The position numbers and the translations under genes are program-made. This document shows, one piece after another, positions 1 to 9,733 of a DNA stretch of 29,666 nucleotides (positions within the stretch are counted from its first letter, which is position 1; each line of letters starts with the position of its first letter). The notes under the pieces were generated by a model. That model had not been told where the DNA came from, did no database searches, and was given only the letters and a program-made list of their open reading frames with translations. The stretch is from Candidatus Nomurabacteria bacterium RIFCSPLOWO2_01_FULL_39_17 (GTDB lineage: Bacteria; Patescibacteriota; Minisyncoccia; Phycocordibacterales; UBA9973), in assembly GCA_001785805.1 (NCBI GenBank), contig MFUU01000014.1:1-29666 (forward strand), written 5' to 3'.

Positions 1-52
1 CTCCCATACCACCTTTCCAAGGTGGCGCACTAGACCGCTATGCGAACCCTCC
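1..52 (-). tRNA. tRNA-Ser(GGA), 3' part outside the window
   Basis: Read on the minus strand from position 52, the sequence starts with a 7-base acceptor strand (GGAGGGT). It continues with U8 and a D arm (GCA...TGC), then a 5-bp anticodon stem CCACC/GGTGG around the loop TTGGAAA. The anticodon GGA lies at 18-16 and reads the serine codon UCC (and UCU). The bases after the anticodon stem (TATGGGAG) begin a long variable arm, as expected for tRNA-Ser. The variable arm, T arm and acceptor 3' strand lie beyond the window edge. Identity rests on the anticodon and the fold. Confidence 0.9.
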
Positions 53-134
53 GTATTGTATAATCTACCTTTTTTTATAAAAAGAAAGCTTTTTGTGATA
101 CAATAATCTCATTATAAGAAATTAAAAAATTTTT

Positions 135-353
135 ATGAAAATGGAAGAATTGCAAAAGTTAGACGATTCTGGATATAAAGGTTTTGGTTTTAAATATAGC
201 CCAGTGGAGTGGAGGCAAAAGATGAGCAAACTTATCGCCCAAGGCAGAACAGAAACTCAAGCCAAGGCAGAACTTATTGCTTCAGAGGAAATTGCGCGCC
301 AAAGACAAAAAATTGCGCAAGAGGAACAAGTCGGAAAAAAACGAGCGGCTTAG
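135..353 (+). CDS. Small hypothetical protein, 72 aa
   Basis: I do not recognise this protein. It is short, highly charged and predicted helical, with no signal peptide, membrane segment or cysteine. The first half (about residues 10-30) has aromatic and hydrophobic positions, including GYKGFGFKYSPVEW. The second half is rich in Ala, Glu, Gln and Arg and ends in a basic KKRAA tail. A second ATG two codons in (position 141) is an equally possible start. No Shine-Dalgarno site is visible. TACAAT near 100 could be a -10 box. The gene sits 31 bases before the helicase-nuclease gene on the same strand and may be co-transcribed with it. It could also be a chance ORF, but its protein-like composition and operon position argue that it is real. 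Confidence 0.6.
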   Translation: MKMEELQKLDDSGYKGFGFKYSPVEWRQKMSKLIAQGRTETQAKAELIASEEIARQRQKIAQEEQVGKKRAA

Positions 354-384
354 TATATTTTTTCTAACGGAGTAAAATATAAAG

Positions 385-3333
385 ATGGTTGCCAAATTCC
401 AAGGGAAATACGAGAACGAATATAAGAAACTCAATAAATTTCAGAAAGAAGCGGTAGAGACTCTTGATGGTCCCATCATGGTAGTAGCAGGCCCGGGCAC
501 CGGCAAGACGCAGGTGCTTTCACTCCGTATTGCGAACATCTTAAAAAAAACCGACATTAAAGCTGACGGTATTTTGTGTCTTACTTTCACTAACTCTGCA
601 GTGAATGCGATGAAAGAGCGCTTGGCTTTATACATCGGCGAGGATGCGGAGAAGGTCAATGTTTTTACCTTTCATAGTTTCGGAATGAAAATTATTGGAG
701 AGTATTACAAGGTACTAGGACTTTCCCAAACGCCAAAACTTTTAGAAGACAGCGACACCGCTTTACTTTTCGATGAAATCCTGAACGCCAACGATTGGGA
801 GAGTTTGCGCCCGCGCGGGGATAAGACAAGATATTTTGCCGATTTAAAATCACTCATCTCTATACTCAAGCGCGAAAGGATCTCCGCAAAGCGTTTTTTA
901 TCGGAGGTTGAAGAAGAGATGGAGTCTTTAGAGAAAAACCCGGATAATATTTCAACCAGAGGCGAAAGCAAAGGACAGCTTAAAAAAGAAATTTTGAAAA
1001 ATGTTGAAAGTATGGCGCGTAGTTGCGAAGCGGCGAGATTTTTTAATTTGTATGAAAAGGCGAAACAGGAAAAAAATGTGTTTGATTATGATGATGTGCT
1101 CGAGAATCTGGTGAAAATCATTGAAACATCGGACAATGTTGCTTCCGAAATACGTGAGAGATATTTATATATTTTGGTTGATGAACACCAAGATTCTTCC
1201 AGGGTGCAAAATGAATTTCTCTACACTCTCTGGGGTCGCGTAGAGAATCCCGACCTCTTTGTCGTTGGTGATGACCGTCAACTTATCTACGGCTTTAGCG
1301 GCGCATCAATTGACCACTTCAAAGGTTTTAAAAAGATTTTCAAAAACGCGAAGATCATTACTTTTATAGACAATTATCGCTCGACGCAAGTGATTCTAGA
1401 GGCTTCACATGCACTCCTCCAAAGCGTTATGTCTGACGAGAAACTCCAGAGTCAGAACAAGGAGCATCACCCCATAAGGCTTATTGAAGCGCAAAATTCT
1501 GACGAAGAAATTCTCGCTTGCGCATTTGATATAAAAGATAAGGTAAGACACGGCCTCAACCCGAATGATTGCGCGATATTGGTGCCCAAGAATAAACAAG
1601 TTCGTAATGCCCTGCACCTTTTACACAGGGAAGGTTTACCGGTAGGAACGCTTGAAGCACTCGGGCTTTTTGACCAAGAAGAAATGCACGAAATTATGCG
1701 GGTTTTAAAAATAATCGGCGATCCGAACGACAAAAGCGCTCTTCCATTTTCTTTTTTCGATACTATTTCGGATATTCCGCCACTTCTCGCGCATCAATAT
1801 CTCACCGAGCACAATATGCGCGAATTTTCTCTTACCAAAATAATAAGTGAAGAACCACAGACGCTCTGGGGTGCGGATAGTCCGATAGAAAAATGGATAA
1901 AGAAGCTCGCCAAGTGGCAAAAAGATGCGCAAAATAATAATTTATCTTCTGTTTTACGAATAATATCGGCAGAATTATCAAATAGTGAAGAAGCGGGCAA
2001 ACTAGTTTCCCATGGCGAGATATTTGACACAATACTTTTTCTTGCCGAGAAAGAAATAGAAAAAAATTCCGATACCACACTTTTTCAATTTATTGCTACA
2101 CTGGAGCGGCTCGAATCTTACAGTGAACCGATACCGCTTATTATAAACCCCAAGGAAGGAATAAAAGTTCTTACTCTTCATTCATCGAAGGGCTTGGAAT
2201 TTGATTATGTGTGGATAGCTCATATGAATGAACGTTCTTTAAACTCTGGCAAGAGGACAGCTTTTGCATTTCCTTCTACCATCAGAGAAATAGTGGAAGA
2301 ACGCGACATTGATGCCGTAAAACGCAAACTATATGTCGCCATAACCCGCGCCAAGAGGTTTTGCACACTCTCTTATGCCACTTATGGAGGCGGGGATTCA
2401 GAACAGCAAATTGCGCGTGTTGTTGCGGATTTACCCGCGGAGGTTATTGAGAAGCAAAATATTAAAAAATTTAGTAAAAAATCAATGGAAGAAAAATCTG
2501 TAGATTTGCCAGAACTTTTAAAACTAGTATCACAAAAATATGGCGAGGGAAATGTCTCGGCCTCACTCCTCAATGATTTTTACGAATGTCCTTGGAGATG
2601 GTATTTCCACGACCTGCTCAAACTGCCTGGGCCTAGAGCAGAAAGTTTAGAATTCGGCACCGCCGCTCATTCTCTGATAGACAGAATACTGAAGATAAAG
2701 AGTATTCCATCCACGACAGAAATACAAAGAATAGCGATGCAGGAAATTTCAAAGATAGAATACGGTAACGAACTAGACAAACGAAGAATGCTAAGAGAGA
2801 TAGAAAAGGTAACATCAAGATGGGTGAAAAATCGCTTGCCAGAAATCAGCCGAAGCCGAAAGACCGAGGAGAGCATATCCATGCAGGATAGAAATTTTCC
2901 ACACCTTAAGGTTTATGGGAAAATCGATCTTATAGAAAATTTAGGAACTAATGAAGTTCGGGTTACTGATTTTAAAACTGGTAGCGCAAGAAAAAAGTCC
3001 GAAATAGAAAAACTCGACGAAGAAAGCAGAATGGGATCATCCCTAAGACAGCTCACGATGTATTCATATCTTTTAGAAAATAATACTAAATGGCACGGGG
3101 TAAATGTGCGTGAAAGCCGGCTTGAATTTCTGGAGGCCAAGGACGGAGACGAGAGCATTTACAATCGGGTAATTACCAAAAACGATATAAATCTTTTGGT
3201 AAGAGATATAGAAGACTATGATAAACTTTTAAAATCGGGAGATTGGGTCTCGCGTCCGTGCCATTATAATTCTTATGGTAAAAATACCGAGTGCGAGTAT
3301 TGCAAGCGAGCCGAGATCTATAAAAATTTATAA
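385..3333 (+). CDS. UvrD/PcrA-family DNA helicase fused to a C-terminal PD-(D/E)XK (AddB/RecB-type) nuclease
   Basis: This is a superfamily 1A 3'-5' helicase with a nuclease tail, expected to process DNA ends or damaged DNA in the cytoplasm. Visible motifs are the Q motif (LNKFQKEAV, about 16-24), Walker A AGPGTGKT (35-42), motif Ia (CLTFTNSA) and motif II DEHQD (266-270; His where many relatives have Tyr or Phe). Motif III is GDDRQLIYGFSG, motif IV NYRST, motif V LTLHSSKGLEFD, and motif VI YVAITRAKR (about 650). The nuclease domain begins near residue 730 and carries FGTAAHSLID, GKIDLI and VTDFKTG (Asp862, Lys864). Cys735 and a C-terminal trio Cys959, Cys970 and Cys973 bracket the nuclease, the arrangement of the AddB-type iron-sulfur staple. 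No separate partner subunit (AddA/RecC-like) is seen nearby. Family assignment is secure; the repair pathway is inferred. Confidence 0.93.
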   Translation: MVAKFQGKYENEYKKLNKFQKEAVETLDGPIMVVAGPGTGKTQVLSLRIANILKKTDIKADGILCLTFTNSAVNAMKERLALYIGEDAEKVNVFTFHSFGMKIIGEYYKVLGLSQTPKLLEDSDTALLFDEILNANDWESLRPRGDKTRYFADLKSLISILKRERISAKRFLSEVEEEMESLEKNPDNISTRGESKGQLKKEILKNVESMARSCEAARFFNLYEKAKQEKNVFDYDDVLENLVKIIETSDNVASEIRERYLYILVDEHQDSSRVQNEFLYTLWGRVENPDLFVVGDDRQLIYGFSGASIDHFKGFKKIFKNAKIITFIDNYRSTQVILEASHALLQSVMSDEKLQSQNKEHHPIRLIEAQNSDEEILACAFDIKDKVRHGLNPNDCAILVPKNKQVRNALHLLHREGLPVGTLEALGLFDQEEMHEIMRVLKIIGDPNDKSALPFSFFDTISDIPPLLAHQYLTEHNMREFSLTKIISEEPQTLWGADSPIEKWIKKLAKWQKDAQNNNLSSVLRIISAELSNSEEAGKLVSHGEIFDTILFLAEKEIEKNSDTTLFQFIATLERLESYSEPIPLIINPKEGIKVLTLHSSKGLEFDYVWIAHMNERSLNSGKRTAFAFPSTIREIVEERDIDAVKRKLYVAITRAKRFCTLSYATYGGGDSEQQIARVVADLPAEVIEKQNIKKFSKKSMEEKSVDLPELLKLVSQKYGEGNVSASLLNDFYECPWRWYFHDLLKLPGPRAESLEFGTAAHSLIDRILKIKSIPSTTEIQRIAMQEISKIEYGNELDKRRMLREIEKVTSRWVKNRLPEISRSRKTEESISMQDRNFPHLKVYGKIDLIENLGTNEVRVTDFKTGSARKKSEIEKLDEESRMGSSLRQLTMYSYLLENNTKWHGVNVRESRLEFLEAKDGDESIYNRVITKNDINLLVRDIEDYDKLLKSGDWVSRPCHYNSYGKNTECEYCKRAEIYKNL

Positions 3334-3353
3334 TATAATTTACCTTGATCAGC

Positions 3354-3911
3354 ATGTCATTTTTTCCCAAAAATAGAAAAGGTTTTACGCTTATAGAACT
3401 TCTAGTAGTGGTGGCTATTATTGGCCTACTCTCTTCGGTTATATTTGCCTCACTTGACTCTGCCCGCGCCAAAGCCAGAGACACCCGTAGAATAGTGGAT
3501 TTAAAACAACTACAAACAGCGCTAGAACTGGATTACAATGATAACGGGAAATATCCGGGCGCCGTATTGTCCGGCAGTCGCCATCACAAAAGCTCTGTTT
3601 GTGTTGGTAATTCTCCCCTTAATGCTTCTTACGCTTTATGGACAGCCGCCAATGTATTCGATGCATCGTTTACTAATAGTTACATGAAAGTTTTACCCGC
3701 TGACCCATTGGGGGATTGTTATACTTATATACTACTTTATGGAGGAGCGGCCACTGGATGGAGATGTTACACGCCAACCGCTACGATTAATCCCAATCTA
3801 TATTATTATTTAATAACATTTAAATCAGAATCCAGTCTCTCTAATACAACATACCCCGGCTGGCAATCTGCCGGAAGTGCCAGGCGTTGTATCCTTGGTC
3901 CAGCGATATAA
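3354..3911 (+). CDS. Type IV prepilin / pseudopilin-like protein
   Basis: From the ATG at 3354 the protein has 185 residues. It has a class III prepilin leader: a short basic N-terminus (PKNRKG), then GFTLIELLVVVAIIGLL. Cleavage by prepilin peptidase is expected between Gly10 and Phe11, leaving Phe as the methylated first residue and Glu15 as the conserved Glu5. The hydrophobic helix covers about residues 11-32. The following ARAKARDTRRIVDLKQLQTALELYYxxNGKYP-type segment (here ELDYNDNGKYPG) is typical of GspG-like pseudopilins. The C-terminal part has four cysteines that could form two disulfides outside the cell. A TTG three codons upstream (3345) would add three residues; I prefer the ATG. 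It lies alone, without pilus assembly genes, as is common where pilins are scattered. Confidence 0.9.
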   Translation: MSFFPKNRKGFTLIELLVVVAIIGLLSSVIFASLDSARAKARDTRRIVDLKQLQTALELDYNDNGKYPGAVLSGSRHHKSSVCVGNSPLNASYALWTAANVFDASFTNSYMKVLPADPLGDCYTYILLYGGAATGWRCYTPTATINPNLYYYLITFKSESSLSNTTYPGWQSAGSARRCILGPAI

Positions 3912-3948
3912 TATTTATCAACCCGAATAAAAGAAGTTTTTTTAGCTT

Positions 3949-3975
3949 TTGATTATATCAAATTTTTGATATAGT
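3949..3975 (+). promoter_or_regulatory. pheST promoter with a 9-bp inverted repeat in the spacer
   Basis: TTGATT (3949-3954) and TATAGT (3970-3975) are 15 bases apart and could form the -35 and -10 boxes. The -10 box ends 10 bases before the pheS ATG, so the transcript would have almost no leader. A perfect 9-bp inverted repeat (TATATCAAA and TTTGATATA around TT, 3954-3973) fills the spacer and runs into the -10 box, where a repressor would sit. The assignment is from sequence inspection only. Confidence 0.45.
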
Positions 3976-3985
3976 TTAGTTATTA

Positions 3986-4753
3986 ATGACTGAAGAAAAT
4001 CAAAAAGGCAGAGAACATCCACTTTCTATATTGGCCGAAGAAGCTTATGGAATTTTTTCGAAGCTTGGTTTTGAAATTGTAATAGGGCCAGAAATTGAGA
4101 GTGATTGGTATAATTTTGATGTTTTAAATGTCCCCAAAGACCATCCGGCTCGGGATATGCAAGATACTTTTTGGATAAAAACTTTACCCGATGCTTTTGC
4201 TCAGGATTTTCTGCTTCGCAACGTCAACCGTTCGCAAAAGCATACGGGTTCAGTCGTACTTCGAACGCACACAACGGGAGTCACTGCATGGGCCATAGAA
4301 AAAGCGGGGAAAGAGGGGAAATTGCCCTGCGCTTTTATTTCCATCGGAAAAGTTTTTCGCAACGAAGCGACCGATGTTACTCACGAAATGCAATTTTTCC
4401 AGATTGACGGCATGATGGTAGGAGAAAATATTTCTCTGGCTGATTTAAAGGGCGTACTTACTCATTTTTATAAAAAAATGTTAGGCAATAAAGTAGAAAT
4501 AGAATTTCGTCCGAGCTTCTTTCCTTTTACCGAACCCTCCATTGAAGTCTTCGCCAAGTGGAAAGGCAAATGGCTAGAAATGATGGGAGCGGGAATGCTG
4601 CACCCGAGCGTCTTACGTAATGTAGGGCTAGACCCGAAGAAATATCAGGGGTTCGCTTTCGGTGGTGGTCTTGATCGTATCGCGATGATTAAATGGGGCA
4701 TACCCGATGTGCGACTTTTTTACCAAGGAGATTTAAGGCTTAATCAATTCTAA
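3986..4753 (+). CDS. pheS: Phenylalanine--tRNA ligase alpha subunit (short form)
   Basis: PheS is the catalytic class II synthetase subunit that activates Phe and charges tRNA-Phe in an (alpha-beta)2 complex with PheT. Motif 2 is seen as GKVFRNEATDVTHEMQFFQI (about 117-136), and motif 3 as FAFGGGLDRIAMIKWGI near the C-terminus (about 225-241). The DMQDTFW segment near residue 58 is also typical. At 255 residues it is well below the usual size of about 330-350. The missing part is the N-terminal coiled coil that contacts tRNA; the protein starts directly at the pre-catalytic PLSILAEEAYGIF helix. The pheT ATG follows one base after the pheS stop, so the two are translationally coupled. The start fits the promoter just upstream. 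Confidence 0.96.
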   Translation: MTEENQKGREHPLSILAEEAYGIFSKLGFEIVIGPEIESDWYNFDVLNVPKDHPARDMQDTFWIKTLPDAFAQDFLLRNVNRSQKHTGSVVLRTHTTGVTAWAIEKAGKEGKLPCAFISIGKVFRNEATDVTHEMQFFQIDGMMVGENISLADLKGVLTHFYKKMLGNKVEIEFRPSFFPFTEPSIEVFAKWKGKWLEMMGAGMLHPSVLRNVGLDPKKYQGFAFGGGLDRIAMIKWGIPDVRLFYQGDLRLNQF

Positions 4754-4754
4754 T

Positions 4755-6590
4755 ATGAAAATTTCTTATAATTGGCTTAAATGGTATGTACCAGAGGCGC
4801 CGGAGGCAGAAAAACTCGCTGATATTTTCACCTACCATGTCGCCGAGGTTGAAAGCCTTGAGAAGTTGCCTAATGGAGACTTTGTTTTTGATATAAAAAT
4901 ACTCCCCAGCCGCGCGCACGACCTGCTTTCACATCATGGCGTAGCTAGAGAAATAGCTTCACTTTTAAATATTACCTACAAAGATCCGGAACCAATGTAT
5001 AAAGTGCCGAACCCAACACCCACGAAATTAAAAATTGAAATAAAAACTGACAAGTGCCGACGTTATATGGGTAGAATTGTACGTAATATCAAAGTTGGTC
5101 CAAGTCCTGAGTGGGTAGTGAAACACTTGGAATCAATCGAACAGCGAAGTATCAATAATATTGTCGATGCGGCTAATTTGACGATGTTTGACTGCGGCCA
5201 ACCGGTACATTGCTTTGATTTAGATAAAATTTATTTAAGGACTGTTCTTGGGAATTCAAAAAAGGACAGTCCTTTACTTATAATTCGTGAAGCAAAAGAA
5301 GAGGAACAAATGACCACTTTGGACAATAAAGAAGTGAAATTAAATTCCTCCGATATAGTCATCGCCGACCCTGACCAAGTTCTAGCGATTGCCGGGGTAA
5401 AAGGAGGGAAGATAGCGGAGGTGGACATGAATACAAAAAATATAATTATTGAAGTTGCGAATTTTGACCCGACTAGCGTGCGAAAGACGGCAAAGAGCGT
5501 TAGTATTTTTACTGACGCGGTTAAAAGATATGAAAACGACTTATCTCCGGAACTTTGCTCTTTTGCAATGAAAGAAATGACAGGATTGCTTGTAGATGTT
5601 GCTTGCCCTGAGCGACCGGAAGAAGTCAAATGGGAAGAAATAGTTGATATATATCCACAAAAACAGAAAGAGAAGAAACTTTCTTTTTCTTTTGATAAAA
5701 TTTCTAAAGTTTTGGGTATTCCGGTTTCGGTTGAGGAGATAGAAGATATTTTGAAGAGATACGTATTTAAATACGTATATAAAGATGGAATTTTTGAAAT
5801 AGAAGTCCCACCAATGCGACAAGATTTGGCTATTGAAGAAGACATGGCTGAGGAGATAGGGAGAATACTAGGGTATAAAAAGATAGAGCCAAAGATTCCC
5901 AAAATAGATTTTAAGCCTAGGGTAAGTAACACTTATGCGAAAATTATTTGGGCGCGAGAGAAATTGCTTGCTGAAGGATATTCTGAAGTAATGACATATA
6001 CATTTGCCGACAAAGGAAAAGTAGAAGTAATGGAGAGCGCTTCGGATAAGAAATTTCTGCGAACGAATTTGAGCGATGGGTTAAAAGAAAGTTTGAAATT
6101 AAATAAATTGAATTCTCCACTTATGAGTATGGATGAAATAAAAATATTTGAAATCGGGGCGGTGTTTAAAAAAGACGGGGAAGAAATAAATGTTGCATAT
6201 AATGAAAAAGATAAAATAATAGAGAAAAACCTGAATGAATTTTGTAGAGATATGCCATCTAATTTCAAGCTAGAACCTAGAAGCTATAACCTAAAAACTA
6301 AATTCAAAATGTGGTCACTCTTTCCTTTTATCGCTCGTGATGTAGCGGTGTGGGTTCCGGAAGGGGTTACAAGTTTAGAAGTTATGAAAGTCATAAAAGA
6401 AAATGTAGGAGAACTTGTAATTAGGGATCCAGAACTTTTTGATGAATTTAAAAAAGACGGAAAAGTTTCTTATGCATTTAGAATTGTTTTTCAATCACAT
6501 GAAAGAACTCTCACTGATCTAGAAGTGAATGAAGTGATGAATAAAATTACCGAAAAAATAAAAGAAAACAAAGACTGGCAAGTGAGATAA
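4755..6590 (+). CDS. pheT: Phenylalanine--tRNA ligase beta subunit, lacking the EMAP/OB domain
   Basis: PheT carries the editing and B5 domains and the anticodon-binding domain of the synthetase. It starts with MKISYNWLKWYVP and passes almost at once (near residue 45) to KILPSRAHDLLSHHGVAREIA. In standard PheT that segment (NRPDCLS...ARE) follows an EMAP-like OB fold of roughly 110 residues, so that domain is absent. The B3/B4 region (NNIVDAANLTMFDCGQPVHCFD, in two adjacent blocks around residues 133-155), the B5 domain (about 295-370) and the core follow. The C-terminal FDX-ACB domain (FIARDVAVWVP to the end) is complete. The length of 611 compares with about 800 for full forms. It is in a tight operon with pheS. 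Confidence 0.95.
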   Translation: MKISYNWLKWYVPEAPEAEKLADIFTYHVAEVESLEKLPNGDFVFDIKILPSRAHDLLSHHGVAREIASLLNITYKDPEPMYKVPNPTPTKLKIEIKTDKCRRYMGRIVRNIKVGPSPEWVVKHLESIEQRSINNIVDAANLTMFDCGQPVHCFDLDKIYLRTVLGNSKKDSPLLIIREAKEEEQMTTLDNKEVKLNSSDIVIADPDQVLAIAGVKGGKIAEVDMNTKNIIIEVANFDPTSVRKTAKSVSIFTDAVKRYENDLSPELCSFAMKEMTGLLVDVACPERPEEVKWEEIVDIYPQKQKEKKLSFSFDKISKVLGIPVSVEEIEDILKRYVFKYVYKDGIFEIEVPPMRQDLAIEEDMAEEIGRILGYKKIEPKIPKIDFKPRVSNTYAKIIWAREKLLAEGYSEVMTYTFADKGKVEVMESASDKKFLRTNLSDGLKESLKLNKLNSPLMSMDEIKIFEIGAVFKKDGEEINVAYNEKDKIIEKNLNEFCRDMPSNFKLEPRSYNLKTKFKMWSLFPFIARDVAVWVPEGVTSLEVMKVIKENVGELVIRDPELFDEFKKDGKVSYAFRIVFQSHERTLTDLEVNEVMNKITEKIKENKDWQVR

Positions 6591-6621
6591 GTATTTTGAT
6601 TTATTTTTTAAAAATTTCTGC

Positions 6622-6627
6622 TATAAT
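6622..6627 (+). promoter_or_regulatory. Extended -10 promoter of the GC-rich unit I
   Basis: TATAAT (6622-6627) is preceded by TGC, giving the extended -10 form TGCTATAAT. No good -35 is found at 16-18 bases; a TTGATT further upstream has a 20-base gap. A transcript starting near 6634 would have a leader of about 39 bases before the ATG at 6673. Confidence 0.6.
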
Positions 6628-6672
6628 AAATCCAAGGCTCTTTTTAATCCTCCTTTCACGAGGTGGTGCCGT

Positions 6673-6858
6673 ATGGCGAAGAGAGGCACCGTGGCTCTGC
6701 CACGGACGGTTAGTCCCTTCCAGGACGAAGGGGAGAGGTTTCACATCGAGCGCCTGGATCTTCTGGGCCACATGGGGACACCAATTCCCCAAGAATCCAC
6801 CAGACCAACGAGTTCCAACACCACGGATGCCAGGGAGGATGTTCTGCCCCAGGAGTGA
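6673..6858 (+). CDS. Hypothetical 61-aa protein in a GC-rich unit (or a structured RNA)
   Basis: I do not recognise this product. The ORF has a clear ribosome-binding site, GAGGTGG (6660-6666), six bases before the ATG, which is unusual in this window. The peptide is hydrophilic, with no membrane segment or cysteine, and has a Thr/Ser/Pro-rich second half. The G+C of the line 6721-6780 is 36 of 60 by hand count, far above the neighbours. The same stretch holds several perfect hairpins: 6665-6690, 6689-6705 (7 bp, 3-base loop), 6715-6732 and 6773-6791. It ends with a terminator-like stem at 6894-6922. Two other frames are also open, so a noncoding structured RNA of about 300 bases is a serious alternative. 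Its own promoter and terminator make it an independent unit between pheT and gyrB. Confidence 0.45.
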   Translation: MAKRGTVALPRTVSPFQDEGERFHIERLDLLGHMGTPIPQESTRPTSSNTTDAREDVLPQE

Positions 6859-6893
6859 GGGTAGACAACCGCGAAAGGCAGGAATCAAAGACT

Positions 6894-6935
6894 GGGAGGT
6901 GGGCCAATATCGGCCACCTCCCATTACCATTTTTA
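6894..6935 (+). terminator. Terminator-like hairpin of GC-rich unit I
   Basis: GGGAGGTG (6894-6901) pairs with CACCTCCC (6915-6922). One bulged G and an inner GCC/GGC stem lie around the loop AATATC. A T-rich tract (ATTACCATTTTTA) follows. The stem is strong; the T run starts a few bases late. Confidence 0.65.
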
Positions 6936-7005
6936 TCCCCAATTTTTCATTAAAATACTAATAAACAACAAGCAAAAAAGACTAGCAAATGTTATATATT
7001 TTTGC

Positions 7006-9184
<2,179 letters not shown>

Positions 9185-9212
9185 TTTTTTTAATCGTATT
9201 TCCTCGTCTTTA

Positions 9213-9241
9213 TTAGATTATCATATATGATATGTTAAGAG
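9213..9241. repeat. Palindrome-bearing direct repeat, copy A (candidate operator)
   Basis: This copy contains the perfect 14-bp palindrome TATCATATATGATA at 9219-9232. TTAG lies before it and GTTAA-GAG after it. The same core and flanks recur at 9674-9703 in the same orientation. It lies between the ends of gyrB and of the TrpR-like gene, with no promoter or gene start beside it. Confidence 0.7.
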
Positions 9242-9242
9242 G

Positions 9243-9266
9243 TTACAGTTTTTGTGTAATTTTTTT
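9243..9266 (+). terminator. Weak intrinsic terminator after gyrB
   Basis: TTACA (9243-9247) pairs with TGTAA (9255-9259) across a seven-base loop and is followed directly by seven T residues. The stem is short and AT-rich, so it may be weak. It overlaps the 3' end of the convergent TrpR-like gene. Confidence 0.4.
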
Positions 9267-9666
9267 ATAACTTATATAAGAATTTCCACCTTCCTCTCCC
9301 AGCGCGTGGGGGTAATCCTGCTTTCAAAATTTTTTCTAAAATTTTCCAAATATTTTCTTCTTCATTTTTAATGGTCTTCAAAAGAGAGGAATATTTTCCA
9401 ATACCATATTTTAAAGACATTCTAGAAATAGTTGCTGGGCTCATATACAGAGATTCAGAAATATACGAAGCTGGAAGATCTTTCGATAAAAGATAAATAA
9501 CTGCAAATCTTTTTGCCAACATTATTTTCTCCGTGCGAGTCAAAAAGTCATTTAAAAATAATCTAGCCCACGATTTTTTCGCTGATTTTTCAAGAGCAAT
9601 ACTAAACTCATTGTAAAGTTTTTGTAAATGTTCTTTTCTAAGTTTTTTCGACGATATATGTGGCAT
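9265..9666 (-). CDS. TrpR/YerC-like DNA-binding regulator
   Basis: This 133-residue all-helical protein resembles the Trp repressor family. After a basic N-terminus, LYNEFSIALEKS and FLNDFLTRTEKIMLAKRFAVIYLLSKDLPASYI match the TrpR helical core (about 18-68). SESLYMSPATISRMSLKYG (about 70-88) is the helix-turn-helix with its recognition helix. A C-terminal helical tail follows. TrpR-type proteins bind as dimers to palindromes. A 14-bp palindrome lies in this gene's own promoter region (9680-9693) and again past its 3' end (9219-9232), so autoregulation is likely. TATACT (complement of 9676-9681) lies only nine bases before the ATG, giving a near-leaderless mRNA. The ligand is unknown; Trp is not implied. 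Confidence 0.8.
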   Translation of the reverse strand: MPHISSKKLRKEHLQKLYNEFSIALEKSAKKSWARLFLNDFLTRTEKIMLAKRFAVIYLLSKDLPASYISESLYMSPATISRMSLKYGIGKYSSLLKTIKNEEENIWKILEKILKAGLPPRAGRGRWKFLYKL

Positions 9667-9673
9667 CCTTCTG

Positions 9674-9703
9674 TTAGTATATCATATATGATAAGTTAAT
9701 GAG
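9674..9703. repeat. Palindrome-bearing direct repeat, copy B (candidate operator in the trpR-like promoter)
   Basis: The perfect palindrome TATCATATATGATA lies at 9680-9693, overlapping or just upstream of the minus-strand -10 box TATACT (9681-9676). Flanking bases TTAG and GTTAA-TGAG match copy A. The position between thrS and the TrpR-like start codon suits a repressor site. Copies A and B are direct repeats about 461 bases apart that enclose exactly one gene. Confidence 0.7.
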
Positions 9704-9733
9704 ACTAGTTCAAGGACATAGATTTATACTTAA

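Noticed and set aside
5231..5932. Minus-strand open frame of 233 codons inside pheT
   Set aside because: It is fully within pheT, whose domains are clear, and has Ser/Ile/Phe-rich shadow composition.
6601..6942. Minus-strand (113 codons) and plus-strand (6596-6961, 121 codons) frames over GC-rich unit I
   Set aside because: They lack a ribosome-binding site and extend through the promoter and terminator; only the 61-codon frame starts at a proper site.
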